Below, in pieces: positions 1-12,584 of a DNA stretch of 64,000 nt. The stretch spans positions 1 to 64,000 of the forward strand of contig QPMI01000152.1 of NCBI GenBank assembly GCA_004431415.1. Direction: 5' to 3'. How positions within the stretch are numbered: the first letter of the stretch is position 1; every line of letters begins with the position of its first letter. The stretch comes from Cyanophora paradoxa. Its lineage: Eukaryota > Glaucocystophyceae > Cyanophorales > Cyanophoraceae. The notes under the pieces were generated by a model, which saw only the letters and a program-made list of their open reading frames with translations, was not told where the DNA came from and made no database searches. Made by a program: the position numbers and the translations under genes.

Positions 1-3000
1 CCACCTGGAGACCAACCGGCGCGGCCTCTGGTGCCCTCGGCTGATCCATCTTCGAGCTCGTGCCTCACGATTCGAATTCACCTGAGCGTCTCCTCGCAGC
101 CAGCTGAAATCAGATCTGGCCGGGCGCTCGAAGGCGAAGGCGCTGTGGAACGCGTACGTCATCGAGGAGGTGCTTTTCCGCAGTTTTCGCCTCGAATCTC
201 CGCTTTCCGCGTCCCCTCATCCGAAGGCGCACGCGCAGCTCGTGCCCGAGCGCCTCGAGAAGGCCCTGCTGCGGGCCCGGGACGTCCTCGCCGGCATGAA
301 TGCGGCCGAGCAGCTCGCGCTCTACCTCCCCAACCGCGACAGGCTCCGCGGCGCCTACGCGCTCCTCCACGACCCGCTCTACCGGCGCCTCGCCGAGGGC
401 GCCGTCCTCTACGTCCCGGGGCCCTCGGCCCGCTGGGTCCGCCCCTCCGACGCGGCCGCCCTGCGGCCCGGCGCGGCGGACGACGACGTCGTCCGAGTGG
501 CGCGGGCGGCGGGCCTCGCCGTCGTCTCCGACGGCGCCTCGTGGGCGCACGTCTTCGGCGGGCTCGAGCGCGTCGGCTGCGCCGTGCGGGACCTGGCGCC
601 CCGCGACCTGCGCTCCGCCCTGCGCGCGAATCCCGGCGCCCTGGAGGGCGCGAGCGCGGAGGCGCGGCGCAGGGTCCTCGAGTTCTGCCTCGGCGACGGC
701 GCGGTCGCCGGCCTCGCCGGCCTGCGCCTCCTGCCCCTCCGCGACGGCTCCTTCGCGCCGTTCCGCCTGCACCCCGCACAGGTGCATGTAAATTTTTGGA
801 GAACTCTGCGCGCAATCTTATTTCGAAGTGAACGCAGCGGAAGAGCCCGCCTGTCAGCGTCGAGGACGCAGAAACCGTGTACTTCGCGGGCGAGGAGGAG
901 GCCGCGCTCCTGCTGCCGTCGTGTGCCGACCGCGTCGTCGACCTGCCCGTCTCGCACGAGCACGCGGCCGCGCTCTGCCGCGCCTTCGACATCGAGGGCG
1001 TCTCCGCTGCGAGCTTCCACATCTTCCTCCCCAGGCTCTTCCCCGGTCTGGCGGGCTCGCTCAAGGACGAGACGCGTTGGTTTTCATTCGGCAACCCGAC
1101 GCGGGACTGGCTGCGAGCGTTCTGGAGCTACGCTGAGAGCCAAATGGGGGACTTCGCGCCTCAGCTCTGGGCCTGGCCCCTCCTCCCGACTCGAAAGGCG
1201 GCGACGCTCCGGGCGCCGAGCCTGCTCACGTTCTCCGTCCCTGAAGGCTTCCCCCCCGGCGACCTCGAGCTGCTGGAGGGTGAGGGCGTCCGGTTCGCCG
1301 CGGAGGGCGACGAGGATGGCCTCCCCGCGACGGCCCGCGACGCCCTCGCCCGCTCCAGACTCCTCCACGCGTGCACTCCTCTGTCGCTGCTAAAGGCTCT
1401 GCCGCCCCTGCCCACAGACCGCCTCTCCTCCGCGAGCAAGGAGCAGCGGCTGCGGTTGCGGGCGTTCTTCTCCTCCGTGCACGCGTACCCCTCGGAGCTC
1501 GCCGTGGCGTCGCTCCGGGCGCTGCCGATCTTCGAGCGCTACCGGGTGGGCGCGCATGGGGAGCCCGCGGCCGTCTTCGGCAGGCTGGACGTCGACACGG
1601 GGAAGCTCGCCATCCCCCCGCCCTCGGGCGGCACGGTTGAGCTGGAGCCCCGCGGTCAGCCCCAGCCCTGGGCCCCCTCCCCGCCCCGCCCCGCGCACCG
1701 CCCCGCTCGCTCACGATCGGCCCCGGTGCGTGCAGTGTACTCGGACTTCTCGCTCCGCGTGGAGGCCTCCGAGCTCCCCATGATGGCGGCCCTGGGCTTC
1801 AGGCCCCTCTCCGAGGCCGAGTACCTCCTGAGGCACTCGCTCCCGCTCGCGCCCCGCTGGCCGGCCAAGCTCCGCCGCGAGTTCCTCTTCTCCGTCCTTG
1901 GCTCGTACGACGGCCTCGTAAAGTCCTGCAGGGTGCGCCGCTCGCCTCGCCGGTGCCTCTCCTCGCTCCGCCGGCGGCTCACGCGCCCCAGGCCCTCCAC
2001 GCCGCTCTCGCCGACATTTGCTTCGTCCCGGCCCGCAACCCGTCGGCCAAGAGCAAGCACGCGCCTGCCTCCAGTGCGCGCGATCGAGGCCGATGCAACC
2101 GCCGAGCCGAAGCGCGCGCTCCTCACGCCCGCGCGCAGGTGCGGACGACGAGCTCCGGCGGCCCCGTGACCTCTTCGATCCCGAGAACGGCTCCCTCAGC
2201 GCCCTCTTCGGCGCGTGGACGCGGGACGCCGCAAAGGGCGACCCGCTCCTGCGCCCCTTCCCGGCGGCCGAGTTCGAGGGTGGGCGCCTCGCGGCGCTGC
2301 AGAAGCTGGGGCTCAGGACAGCCCTGGGCGCCCCCGACGTTGCCGAGATGGTCGCCGCGGTGGCGAAGTCGGCGGAGTCCAAGGCGGGCTCCGACGCGTC
2401 CCGGAGGCGGGCCGGCGCGTTGCTCGAGTACCTCTGCAACCTCGACGAGCAGGCCCGTCAGGAGCTGCTGCGGGAGGAGCTGCCGACGGGGGGCCGGCTC
2501 GTCGATCACCTCCGCGACGCCGCCTGGGTTCCCGTCGCGCACCGCCCGCGCGACTGGCCCTTCCCGTGGTTCGCGGAGGACGCCGGCCGCCCCGCCCTCC
2601 ACAGGGCGGCGGAGATGCTCCCTTTCGGCGAGCGCGACACCGCCGGCGCCGTCGCCCTCCTCCTCGACGAGGGCGCCAGGCACAGGGGGCGGGCCCTCGA
2701 CGAGATCTTCGGGTGGGGCCTGCCGGCGCCGCCCGCCACCGTCGCCCGGCACGTCCGGCGGGTCGTCGAGTGGTGGGACGCCAGCTTTGGCGGCCCCGCG
2801 GCGGCCGCCCAGCCGCAGGCGGAGCACCTCGCGGCCGCCCGGCACGTCTTCGGGGCGCTGTGCGAGCGCATGCGGCGGGGCGGGGCGCGCGGGGCGGAGG
2901 TCATCCTGGAGGCCCTCGGGGCGGAGTGCCGCCGCTGGGTGTGGAACGGGGAGAACCACGAGGACGGGGGCGACCGCGACCAGGGGCGCGCCAAGGCGGC

Positions 3001-6000
3001 CGGCGCCGGCGCCGCGGCGCGCGCCTGGTGGCTCGAGGCCGGCGTCGTCGCGCGGGACGCGCCGCGCGACCTGCGGCCGCACCTGTGGCGCGCCCCGGCC
3101 GCCCTCGGCAAGCACGCCGACCTCAGCGCGGCCGCCGGCGTCCGCGACGAGTTCGGCATGGGCGACGTGGCGCGGGCCGTGCGCGGCCTGCACGCCCGCC
3201 GCGCCGAGGCGCCCCTCGAGGAGGCCGACCTGCGCTTCGCCCTCGGCGCCCTCCGCCACGCCGCCAAGCTCATCGACGACGCCGCGTGCGCGCGCCGAGC
3301 GAGCTGTTGAATGTAGGCTTCCGTCGAGTCTCCTGACGCGCGCGGCGGCGCAGGCGGCGGCACGGCGAGGCGTCCGCGGCCGTGAAGGCGCTGGAGCAGG
3401 AGGCGAAGGCGGGCCTGCTCGCGCCGGACTGCGGGCGCGTGCTGCGCCCGCTGGCCGCCCTCTGCTTCGACGACGGGGACGCGGGGGAGGGCGGGGCGGG
3501 CCTGGCGGGGCCGGACGGGCGGACCTTCGCCCTCCTGCACCACGCCGTCTCGCGGGAGGACGCCGACCTGCTCCGCCTGCCCACCGCCTCCGAGCTCGGG
3601 CTGGGCGGGGAGGAGGACGAGGAGGACTACGGCGAGCGCGTCAGCCGCGTGGCGGCCGTGCGCGGGGTCGCCGAGGCGCACCCGAACGGCAAGCCCGTCC
3701 TCAAGGAGCTCATCGCGAACGCCAGCGACTCCGGTCCGTCTTGTTCTCGCTCGCACGGGAGCGCGCGGGCGACGCGTGGCGCGCGCGCAGGGGCGCGGAG
3801 GATGTTCCTGATGCTGGACCTGCGGACGCACAAGGGCGAGGTCCTCGCCGACTCGGGCCTCGCCGCCGCCCTCGGCCCCGCCCTCCTCGCCTTCAACGAC
3901 GGGCCCGTGAGCGACGCCGACGAGGAGGGCCTCCGCGACGTCGGCAGGTCCCGCAAGGCCGCAGACCTCTCCAAGACCGGCATGTGCGCGCGCCGCCTCA
4001 ACTCGTGCCGTTCCGTTCGCGCCGCTCCGTGCGGAGACGCCGCGGGCGCGGGCGGGCGGGCGCAGGTTCGGGCAGGGGCTGCGGTCGGCGTACAACTTCA
4101 CGGAGATGATCACCTTCGTCGCCCGCGGGAAGCTCTTCCTGCTCGACCCCCAGGAGAAGTACCTCCCCCGCCAGGCACGCACGCCCCGGCAGCCCGGGCC
4201 CGCCGCCGCAGCCGCAGACGCAGCCTCCGCCCGCTCGCTCACTCACCCTCCCCCCGCAGAGGGGCCGGCGGCGGGCGGGCCTGAGGCGGAGCCTGGCGCA
4301 GCTGCAGGGGCGGCGCGGCATGCTGGCGCCGTTCTGCCTGCCCGCCATCGGCCTGGACCCTCTGGACCCCGAGAGGGCGCGGGACTGGCAGGGCATCGCC
4401 TTCCGCTTCGCCCTGCGCACCGCCGAGATGGCGGCCACGAGGTGCGCCCGGCGCGTGTGGCCTGCGGCGCAGCTGAGGGCCGCCGCAGCGAGATCCGGAA
4501 GACGGCGTGCAGCCCGCAGGAGGTGCTGGAGTGGCTGCGCGAGCTGCGCAAGGAGGCGGCGGAGAGCCTGCTCTTCCTCTCCTCCCTCAGCCGCATCGAC
4601 GTCTACGTGTGGGACGCCGACGCGCCCGAGGTGTGAGCCGAGGGCGCCCGCCAGAACCGCGGCCGCCGCGCGCGCGCGTCTCGAACGGGCGCCGCAGCCG
4701 CGAAAGCTGTGGGAGGTGCAGGCGAAGCGCAGCCCGGCGCTCTCGCGCGTCGCGGAGGCCGTCCGCGCGCCCTCCTTCGCCGCCGACGTGGCGGCCGGCC
4801 GCGTGCGGCCCGTCAGCGACCTCGTCGACGTCGCCATCACCATCACCGACGAAGACGGAAAGCCGCGGCGCGAGCGCTGGCTCGTGAGCGCGTACCTGGG
4901 CGGGGCCGACGCCGCGCGCCGCTGCTCCGACCCCAGCGTGGCCGCCCTCGTGCGCAAGGCGGCGCCCTGGGCCGCCGTCGCCGCCCGCATAGCCACGGAG
5001 GCCCCGCCGGGCTCGGACGCGAAGCCGGCGGCGGGGCGCGCCTTCTGCTCGCAGCCGCTGCCGACGGCCACGGACCTCCCCGCCCACGTCAACGCCCCCT
5101 TCGCCATCGACTCCAAGCGCGCCCCGCCCCGCTCACTCCCCTGTTTTTCTGCCTCACCCGCGGCCGCAGCCGGCAGCACCTGGCGGGGGGCGAGGAGGGC
5201 TCCCGCGACGCCCAGTGCAGGCTCGACTGGAACCGCGCGCTCCTCGCCTCCTGCGTCGCCCCCGCCTACCTCCGCCTCCTCCTCGGCGCCCGCGACCGGC
5301 TCTTCCCCGAGAACTCGAAGCTCAAGAAGGCGGAGCAGGCGGCTGCCCTCGCTGCGTACTGGCGCCTGTGGCCCCTCGAGGGCGCCTGCGGCCCCTCCGC
5401 CGGCGACTCGGACTGGCGGCCCCTGCGCGACGCGTTCCGCCAGGGCTTCTGGGCCGCCCTCTTTGCCGAGCACGACCCACCGGCCCCGCTCCTGCCGCTC
5501 CTGGCCGGGGGCGGGGGCGCCAAGTGGGCGGCGCCCCTCGACCCCGCCCTGCGCCTCCCCTGCCCGTCCACCAACCCGCCGCTCCCGGCCGCGGAGCTGG
5601 GCTCCACGGCCCGCGAGGCCCTCGCCCGCGCCGGCGGCCTGGCCCTCGTCGACGCCCCGCGGAACGTCGCAGCCGCCCTCGCCGCCGCCGCCGCGAGGCA
5701 GGGCGCCCCGCTGCGGCCCCTCGCCCCGCGCGACGCCCGCGAGGCCCTGCGCGGCCTCTTCGCCGCCGCGACGGCCGGCGGGTCGCCCCGCCTGCCGGTC
5801 CGGGAGGCGCCCGAGCGCCTGCGCCCCCCCAAGATCCTCCAGGAGCTCCTCGCGTGCGCCCTCTTTGATTTCGATGCCGCCCCCGCCGACCCCGCCCCCG
5901 CGCGCAGGTTCTGCGTGGCGGACGCGAAGGACGCGCGCGGGGCCGCCGAGGCCCTCGCCGGCCTCCCGCTGCTCCCGCTCCGCTCGGGGGAGCACCTCGC

Positions 6001-9000
6001 CGTGCTCCACGCGGGGGACGAGGCGGCGCGGCCGCACCCGCCCTCCGAGTTCGAGGACCTCGTCGCCCCCGCCCGCCGCCCCCTCGCCTTCGTCGACAGG
6101 GACGCCTACGAGGCCGCCCTACGCTGCCCCGCCCTCGCCCGCGTCGCCCCCGACGAGCTCTCCCGCGCCCGCGCCCTCGGCCTCCAGCCCTTCGACCCGG
6201 CCGCCCTTGCCGCGGAGCTGGCCCAGCCCGGCGCCCTCCTGCCCCCCGAGTGGCGCGGCCGGCCCCACGTGCCCCGCGGCGCCGCCCTCGGCGACGACGC
6301 CCTCGCGCTCCTCTGGCGCTTCCTGCGGCACTGGGCGGACCAAGGGGCGTCGCTCGCCCGCGGCCCGCTCGCCGAGTGGCCGCTGCTGCTGGCGACCGAC
6401 GGGCGCCTATACTCGCCTTCGGCCGCCGGGGAGGGCCTCCTCCTCGAGCCGGCCCCCGAGATCATGGCCGCCTTCCGCGACCTGGGCGCCGCCTTCGGCG
6501 CCCCCGCCCTCGCCGACGCTTGCCGCCACCACCACCTCGTCCGCGCCGCCCCCTTCACGTACTCGAGCGTCCTCCGCGCCGTGGGCGCCGCCCGGCGCCT
6601 CGCGGGGGCGGCCGGGGAGGCGGACCCCTGGGCGGCGGCGCCGCCCGAGCGGCGCCTGCTCTTCCGAGACTTCCTCGCCGACTTCTGCGGGCGGGGCGCC
6701 CTTCAGGGCGAGCCCTTCTCCGCCCCGCACGCCCGCGAGGCGGCCTCCCTCCCCCTCTTCCGCGAGCTCCCCTCCGGGGACTGGGTGCCCCTCCCCTTCG
6801 CCTCCTCCTTCCCGCCGCCGCCGGCGCCCCTCGCCCTCCCCGCCGAGCTCCTCGCCCCGGAGGTGGGCGAGGGCCCCCGCACCGCCCTCCTCGCGGCGCT
6901 GCGGGGGCCCCAGCAGCTGCTCCTCGAGCCGCCGCGCGCCGACCGGCCCTTCGATGCGACCCTCTTCCAGACCCTGGGCGTCGCCCTGCCCTCCCTCCCC
7001 GACCTCCTCGCCGAGCACGCGCTCCCGCGCGCCGCCGCGCTCCCCGAGGCCGCCCGCGCCGCCCTCCTTTCGGCGTTCGAGGCCCTCCCCATGGTGTCCG
7101 TCACCTCTACGAACGTCGCGCGCGCCCTCGGCAAGCTCGCATGCATCCCCGCCGCCGACCTCGAGGGCGACGGGGGCGGGGGCGGGCCCCTGCGCCGTCC
7201 CGTCGACCTGTGCGACCCGGAGTGCGCGTTCCTGCGGGAGGCCCTCCCCGGGGAGGCGATCTACCCCGCCCGGCAGTTCCGGGGCCCCTTCTGGGGCCGC
7301 CTCCTCTCCTCCGCCGGCCTCCGGCGCCGCGCCGCCCCCGAGCACGTCCTCCTCGCCGCCCGCCGCGCGGCGGAGGCGGAGGAGCCGGAGGAGGCCCGCC
7401 GCCTCGGTCGCCTCGCCGCGACCGAGCTCGCCGCCCGCGCCGCCGACTGGACGAAGCTCGAAGCGCGCCCGCGCCCCGCGCCTCCGCCGCGCCGCTCTCT
7501 ACTGACGGCCCCGAGCGCAGGGCGGGCACACCTGGGCCGAGTTCGCGCCAGCGATCTCGCAGGTCCCCTTCGTCCCCACGCGGCCCGTCCCCGACCGGCT
7601 GCAGCCGCTGGCGCCGGCGGGCGCCCTGCGCGGGCTGGCGCGGCTCGACGAGCTGGTCCCCTCGGAGTGGGCCCCCGCCGCCTGGGCCGCCCGCCCCTCG
7701 CCCGAGCTGCCTCTCTCCGCCGAGGGGCTGCTCGTCGTCGCCGGGCTGCTCGCCGCCCCCTCCGGCCCCGCCGCCTCCGCCATCTGCCTCGAGCACGCGC
7801 GCGCCGTCCTCGCCCGCCTCGGGCAGCTGCTCGAGGAAAAGGGGGCCCCGGCCCCCAGGGATCTCCTGGAGGCCGCCGAGGATGCCCTCGTCCCCGCCTT
7901 CCGTCGCCTCGGCCCCGCTGGCGCCCACGCCCTGGGGCCCGCCCTCCGCCTCCCCGTCCCCGCGCACGCCCTCCTCGCGCACCCCGCGACCCTCTTCCGC
8001 TCCCTGGGCGGCCTCCCGCCCCGCCCGGGGGCCGCCCTGCCCCTCCCGCCCTCCCTCGACGGCGACGCGGCGCTCCGCCCCTTTCTGGAGGCCGCCGGCG
8101 TCCGCGAGCGGCCGTCCCTCAACGACCTCCTCCGCATCGCCGCCGGCCTCCCGCGCGGCGCCGCCCTCGCGCAGACCGACTTCGAGTACGCCCGCGCGCT
8201 CGCCGCCGCCGCCGCCGACGCGGCGAGGCGCGAGCGCCTCCCGCCGGCCGGCCTCGCGCACCGCGCGCTGCTCCCGGACCTCGAGCGGCGCCTGCGGCCG
8301 GCGGCGGAGCTCCTGGTCTTCGACGACGCGGCCCTGCAGGCCGCGGTGGACCTCGCCGCCGTCCCCTCCGTGCATCCGGACGTCCCGCGGGAGGCCGCGC
8401 AGGCGCTGGGCGCCCGCGCCGCCAGCGCGGCCATCAAAGAGGAGGCGAGCGAGGCGTCTCTGCGGCGCTGCGAGAGCGGCGAGGTGGCCGCCCTCCAGTC
8501 CGTCCTCGCCGAGGAGGCCCTCGGCCGCGCCCTCGCCCGCCACGCCGCCTCCCGCGCCTACGAGGCCGCCCGCTCCGGCGGCGAGAACGGCGAGGAGCGG
8601 GCCCTGGAGGCAGCCCGGCGCCTCCAGGACGCCCTGCCCCGCCTCGCCCGCCTTGCCCTCGTCCCGGTCCGTACGCAGGCTCAGCCGGCTCGACTCTGCC
8701 TGGGTCTGACCGGCCCCGCCCCCGCCCGCGGCCAGGTGGAGCGGATCCGGGTGCGGTTCCTGCTCGACGGGCGCGACGTCTCCCGCGCCGCCGCCGGCGG
8801 CCGCGAGCTCGCCAGGCGCGCTCTCCCTCGTACCTGCGAGGCGCCTGTGCGGGCACTGACCGTGGCCCCGCAGCTACCTGCGCAGCGGGGGCGATGCGGG
8901 GGCATCAACCCTCTACCTCGCCGTGCGGATCGGGGGCGGCGAGCGCGGCGCGGCGGAGGGGTCGGCGGCGGCCACGACGGCGGCGCTCAAGCGGACCTTC

Positions 9001-10920
9001 CACTTCGCCATGGATGTCGCGGCGCGGCTCTGCGCGCTGCTCGGGGAGCGCAACCTCGACCCGAACGTGCGCCGTGGCGCCTGCTCTGGAAGGGCCCCAG
9101 AGCCCTCACGCGGGGGGGCGCGGGGCGGCAGGTGGTGGGATACCTGCTGCTCGCGGGGACGGGCGGGGGCGACGCGGAGGCAGAGATCGAGGCCTGCCAG
9201 CTCGACCGCCCCGACGCCTTCCACCCGGACTCGCCCCGCTGGGTGCCCGGCCCGCAGGACCCGGCGCCCGGCACGGAGGCCCGCGCACGGGCGGCGGAGG
9301 CGGCGACGCAGAAGGAAGGGGCGGCTGCAGCGAATGAGGAGGCTGCGGACGCGCCGATGGAGGGCGAGGGGACGGCGGGCGAAAAGGGCGGCTCGGCAGT
9401 GGCGGAGGAGGCAGCGGAGGAGGCGGGAGCGGTGGCGGCACCGCAGCCGCCCTCGGCGGGCAAGAGGCCGCGCGGCTGGTGGCCTCCCATGAGCATCGAT
9501 CGCGAGGAGCCCGGCCCCGCCGCCGCCGCCGCCGCCCCGCCGGCCCTTCCGGCTCCGCCCGCGGCCGACGCCGCCGGGGAGCGGCCCCTGCGGCCGCGGC
9601 CGCCATCGAAGCCCATGGCCAGCCGCCCCGGCCGCTGCGGGGCCGGCGCAGCAGGGGTGGTGGATGGCGCCGGCGCCGGCCGCGCCTCCCCGGCACGGGC
9701 CCCGCCGCCACGGCCAGCGCTGCAACCGCGCGCCGGCCTGGGGCGCCCCCGCGCCGCGCCGCCCGCCGGCGTCCTCGCCCCCGCGCCGCCCGGAGCCTCG
9801 AGCTCGAGCTCCGGTCCTGCGGCGCCGGCGCCGGCGCCCGCGGCCGGCGCCGCCGCAGAGGCCGACGAGGCGGAGCAGCTCGAGGCGCAGGGGAGTCGGG
9901 GGGAGCCGCCGGCCCCGAGCTCGAGCCCGAGGAGGACTCGTCGGGGGACGAGGGCGCGCTGGAGCCCTCGCCCAAGCGCGCGCGGCCCTCCTCGAGCTCG
10001 GACCGCCCCGCGCCCATGGCGGCGGCGGCGGCGTGGAACCCGCCGCCGGTGGCCATGGCGCGCCGGGCGAGGGACCCGCCGAGCGCCGAGCGGGCCGCCG
10101 CCGAGATCAGACAGGTGCGGTCTCCGTTCAAGACGAGGTTCCAAGTTAAATCCCAAGCTGAGGGCGCGCCAGGCGAGGCGGGATGTGGAGGAGGCGGCCG
10201 ACGCGCTGGGGCGCGGCGTTATCGAGAAGGCGCCCGCCCGCCGCCCCCGCGCAGCTTTCGCCTCCAGGCGGCTCGCTCATTGTCCGGGGCGGGCGCAGGC
10301 GGCCTTCTGGAGCGAGCAGGGGGCGGAGCTGGCGCTGAAGGCCGCGGCGGCCGCCGTCGGCGCGCGCCCCGAGGAGACCCGCACCACCCACGACCCCTTC
10401 ATCCTCCTCGGGGCCATCTCCGACTGCGCCGCCGCGTGCGTGGGCCGGCCCAGGGCCCGGGCCCGGGTTCAAGGGGCCGACGCGGCGGGGCAGGCTGGCG
10501 CAGGAGCGGCCGGGGCAGGCGGCGGCGGAGGCGGCGCAGGTGTGCGTGCGGGACCTGAACCGCCTCTGGGAGCGGCTGCAGACCCTCAGCACCTACTACC
10601 TGCGGGTGCTCGCTCGCTCCTGCAGCCGGCGCTCCTCGACTCCAGCTGACTTAGCTTCGGCCAGGCGCGCTACCCGGACGCGCTTTACGGGGAGGCCCCG
10701 GGGGACTACTTCGCGGAGCCGGCGCGGCGCGCCGAGGTAAGAGGGCGCCGCTCGCGCTCTGTTTGGGTCCGGGGCGCTCAGCGGGGGGGCGGGGCCTGGG
10801 GCGCAGGTGGAGCGCGGGCTGGCGACCGCGCGGCGGGCCCTCGAGGCGGCCGAGGCCCTCCTCGCCGCCCTCCGCGGCCCCGCCCCGGGCCCCTTCGGAT
10901 CCAGCGGCCCCTCTAGTTAG
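1..10920 (+). CDS. Sacsin-like giant chaperone protein, 5' end outside window
   Basis: Likely a cytosolic co-chaperone-like protein of the sacsin family, built from large repeats each led by an Hsp90-type ATPase fold. The window opens inside it. Exons near 2-30, 109-170 and 241 give the repeat signature around NRRGL..KALWNAYVIEE. A full ATPase module follows at about 3660-4140, with ELIANASDSGA (N-box Glu, Asn and Asp present), FNDGPVSDADEEG and FGQGLRSAYNFTE split by two introns. Further repeat marks are LLPLRDGSFAPF (about 735), LFDPENG (2178), GIAFRFALRTAEM (4396) and LPLPTATDLP (about 5055). Low-complexity Ala/Pro/Glu linkers run about 9250-10130. A HEPN domain ends the protein: WSEQGAELALKA at about 10310, then RYPDALYGE and ARRALEAAEALLAAL, stop TAG 10918-10920. 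The exon junction near 10609-10662 does not join cleanly in frame by hand. Several internal junctions are approximate. Confidence 0.85.
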
Positions 10921-11144
10921 CCGCATGAAGCGCTGGCATGCGGTAGCCTTGGCCATGGCGCAAATACGTAATTTAGCCTCAAGCCCCCCGGCCCTCCCCG
11001 AGATCGAAGCTACTGCCGCTGATCATGAGTATACCGGTACCGGGGTACCGGCCCCCGGGCCCCGGCCCCTGGGCTCCTGCGGCCTGGGCTAGCTAAATGC
11101 GCACGGACGGGCACGCCGGCTGCGGGGGGACAGCCACTGATCTG
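10921..11144. other. Short spacer after the sacsin-like gene
   Basis: No gene seen. It contains self-complementary words around the KpnI- and SmaI-like sites at 11030-11070 and probably holds the 3' untranslated region of the upstream gene. Confidence 0.4.
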
Positions 11145-11500
11145 CAGATCGCAGAGGCGGCGCCGCCGCCGCACGAGGAGGCTGAGGACGGGCCGCCGCC
11201 GCACGAGGAGCCTGACGCGACGGTGCCTGTGCGCCCGGCAGCTCGCGCTGCCCCGCCCCGCCCCGCCCCCTCCCGCCCGGCCTCGACCGACGCCTCCCGC
11301 CTCCCTCTCGCTGACCGCGTCCTCCCCGCAGAGTCGGGCGTCTGCTGGCGGCGAGGGCGGCGCGGGCGGCGGCGATGAGGACGGGGCGCCGCCGCAGGAG
11401 AAGGCCGACGCGACGCTGCGGGTGCGCCCGGCAGCTCGCGATCGCCCTGCCCCCCGCCGCCCTTCGCCCCGTCCCGTCCCGCCCCGCTGCCCGCGCTCAC
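11145..11500 (+). other. Duplicated exon-intron unit, acidic Pro-rich exons
   Basis: Two exon-like blocks have proper splice borders. One starts after an acceptor at about 11149 and ends in ...PDAT before GTGCCTGTGCG at about 11220. The second starts after CCCCGCAG at about 11330 and ends ...ADATLR before GTGCGCCC at about 11420. They read in one frame as acidic, Pro/His/Glu-rich peptides (PPPHEEAEDG and EDGAPPQEKADAT). The exon end plus the start of the following intron is repeated: GACGCGACG...GTGCGCCCGGCAGCTCGCG occurs at about 11214 and 11407, 193 bp apart. This suggests tandem duplication of an exon with its intron. No start codon or recognised domain is visible. It may be a gene remnant or a small disordered protein. 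Confidence 0.35.
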
Positions 11501-11616
11501 CTCACGCGCCGCGCGCGAAGCGCAGCAGCGCCGCGAGCCCGATGGCCGCCCGGCCCCCGCTCCAGGGCCTTCGTCAGGGGTACCCCGGGTCGATCCGGTA
11601 CCTGGCTAAGCTAATG

Positions 11617-11640
11617 CCCCCCCCCCCCCCCCCCCCCCCC
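11617..11640. repeat. Poly-C run (24 C)
   Basis: An uninterrupted run of 24 cytosines marks the switch from very GC-rich to AT-richer DNA. Its exact length is likely to vary or be mis-assembled. Confidence 0.9.
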
Positions 11641-11735
11641 TGGCTAAAGCTCTAACCCCCAATACGTTTCTCGGCCGCGGAGATAGCGCCGTATACGTAT
11701 CCGGATCCGTAGGATTCCGTACTACCAGATCGCGA

Positions 11736-11780
11736 TTGCCGCGGGACGCGCGTACTTGGTACGCGCCGGTTCCGCGGCAA
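11736..11780. repeat. Inverted repeat, cruciform-capable
   Basis: Outer arms TTGCCGCGG (11736-11744) and CCGCGGCAA (11772-11780) pair over 9 bp. Inner arms GCGCGTAC (11748-11755) and GTACGCGC (11759-11766) pair over 8 bp around a 3-nt loop. No T-run follows and no gene end is near. It may be the tip of a small non-autonomous element. Confidence 0.7.
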
Positions 11781-11793
11781 ATACTGGAGAGCT

Positions 11794-11840
11794 GGGAATA
11801 TTTAGTGGGCTGCATATTTATAGTACTAACTAAAAGTTTT
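11794..11840 (+). repeat. Dispersed 47-bp repeat, copy 1
   Basis: Similar by eye (about three quarters of positions) to 12585-12631. Both share GGAAATATTTA-type starts, an ATATTNATAGTACTAA core and AAAGTT ends. Flanking DNA repeats short CTAAAGT and TACTAAA words, so this looks like debris of a small repeat family. Confidence 0.55.
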
Positions 11841-12200
11841 GTGCGATCTACTAAATATTTCCCGCCTGCTAAAGGCGAGAATGTGTAGGGGTAGTCCCGT
11901 CTCCGCCATACAAAAGCCCTGTCAAGACTGACCTACTAAAGTTTTACCACCTGCTAAAGTTCTAATGGCAAAGTACTAATTATTTTCCTGTACTAAATTA
12001 ATAAATTAACTAGTTCTCCAGTAGAAACGAGAAGGCTCCTGGCCCCCGGGCCGCCGCCGGCCCGCCGGGCAGCCGCCGGCGCCGGCGCCGGCCCGCCGGC
12101 GCGCGGCGGCGCCGGACGGCGTTACCTGTGTACTAGGACTCGTCTAGGAGGTACGTCGGCAAGGATCGAACTGAGTAAAAAACGCGGAGAAAAAAAGACA

Positions 12201-12293
12201 AGGAACTTCAAGACAAGAGTAAAGGAACTCCAAGACAAGAGTAAGGAACTTCAAGACAAAAACGTGAGTAAGGAACTTCAAGACAAGAGTAAA
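12201..12293 (+). repeat. Short tandem repeat, four imperfect copies
   Basis: The unit AGGAACTTCAAGACAAGAGTA starts at 12201, 12223, 12244 and 12271, giving spacings of 22, 21 and 27 bp. Copy 2 has C for T in CTCC, and copy 3 carries a short insertion. It is purine-rich on the + strand. Confidence 0.8.
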
Positions 12294-12373
12294 AAACGAA
12301 AAAAAGCCTTGAAAAGTAAGAATATAGGAGAAAAAGAATACATTATTGGCCCGCAAATTACTAGCAAATTAGT

Positions 12374-12395
12374 AGTAGGCTACTACTAGCCTACT
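12374..12395. repeat. Perfect 9-bp stem hairpin
   Basis: AGTAGGCTA and TAGCCTACT flank a CTAC loop. The surrounding bases repeat TAG/CTA words, extending the self-complementary character. Confidence 0.75.
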
Positions 12396-12584
12396 AGTAG
12401 CAATGCCTGCATCTGATATAATTATAGGACGCCGGCGGAATTTCGAAGCTGGCTGCAGCTGCTGGCGCTGGCCGGAGCGATGCGGGCGGCGGGCCATCAT
12501 GTACGTATACGTATTACTATGCCGCCACTGGGCCAGATCATAGCCCAGATGCTCACTGACTCTGACACTTCATACTGTAAAGCA

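Noticed and set aside
4709-9337. A single open frame of more than 1500 codons on the + strand
   Set aside because: It begins in the wrong frame, crosses an intron near 5130-5170 and another near 7480-7520, and loses sacsin motifs there. High GC makes all frames long, so it is partly the sacsin-like gene and partly shadow.
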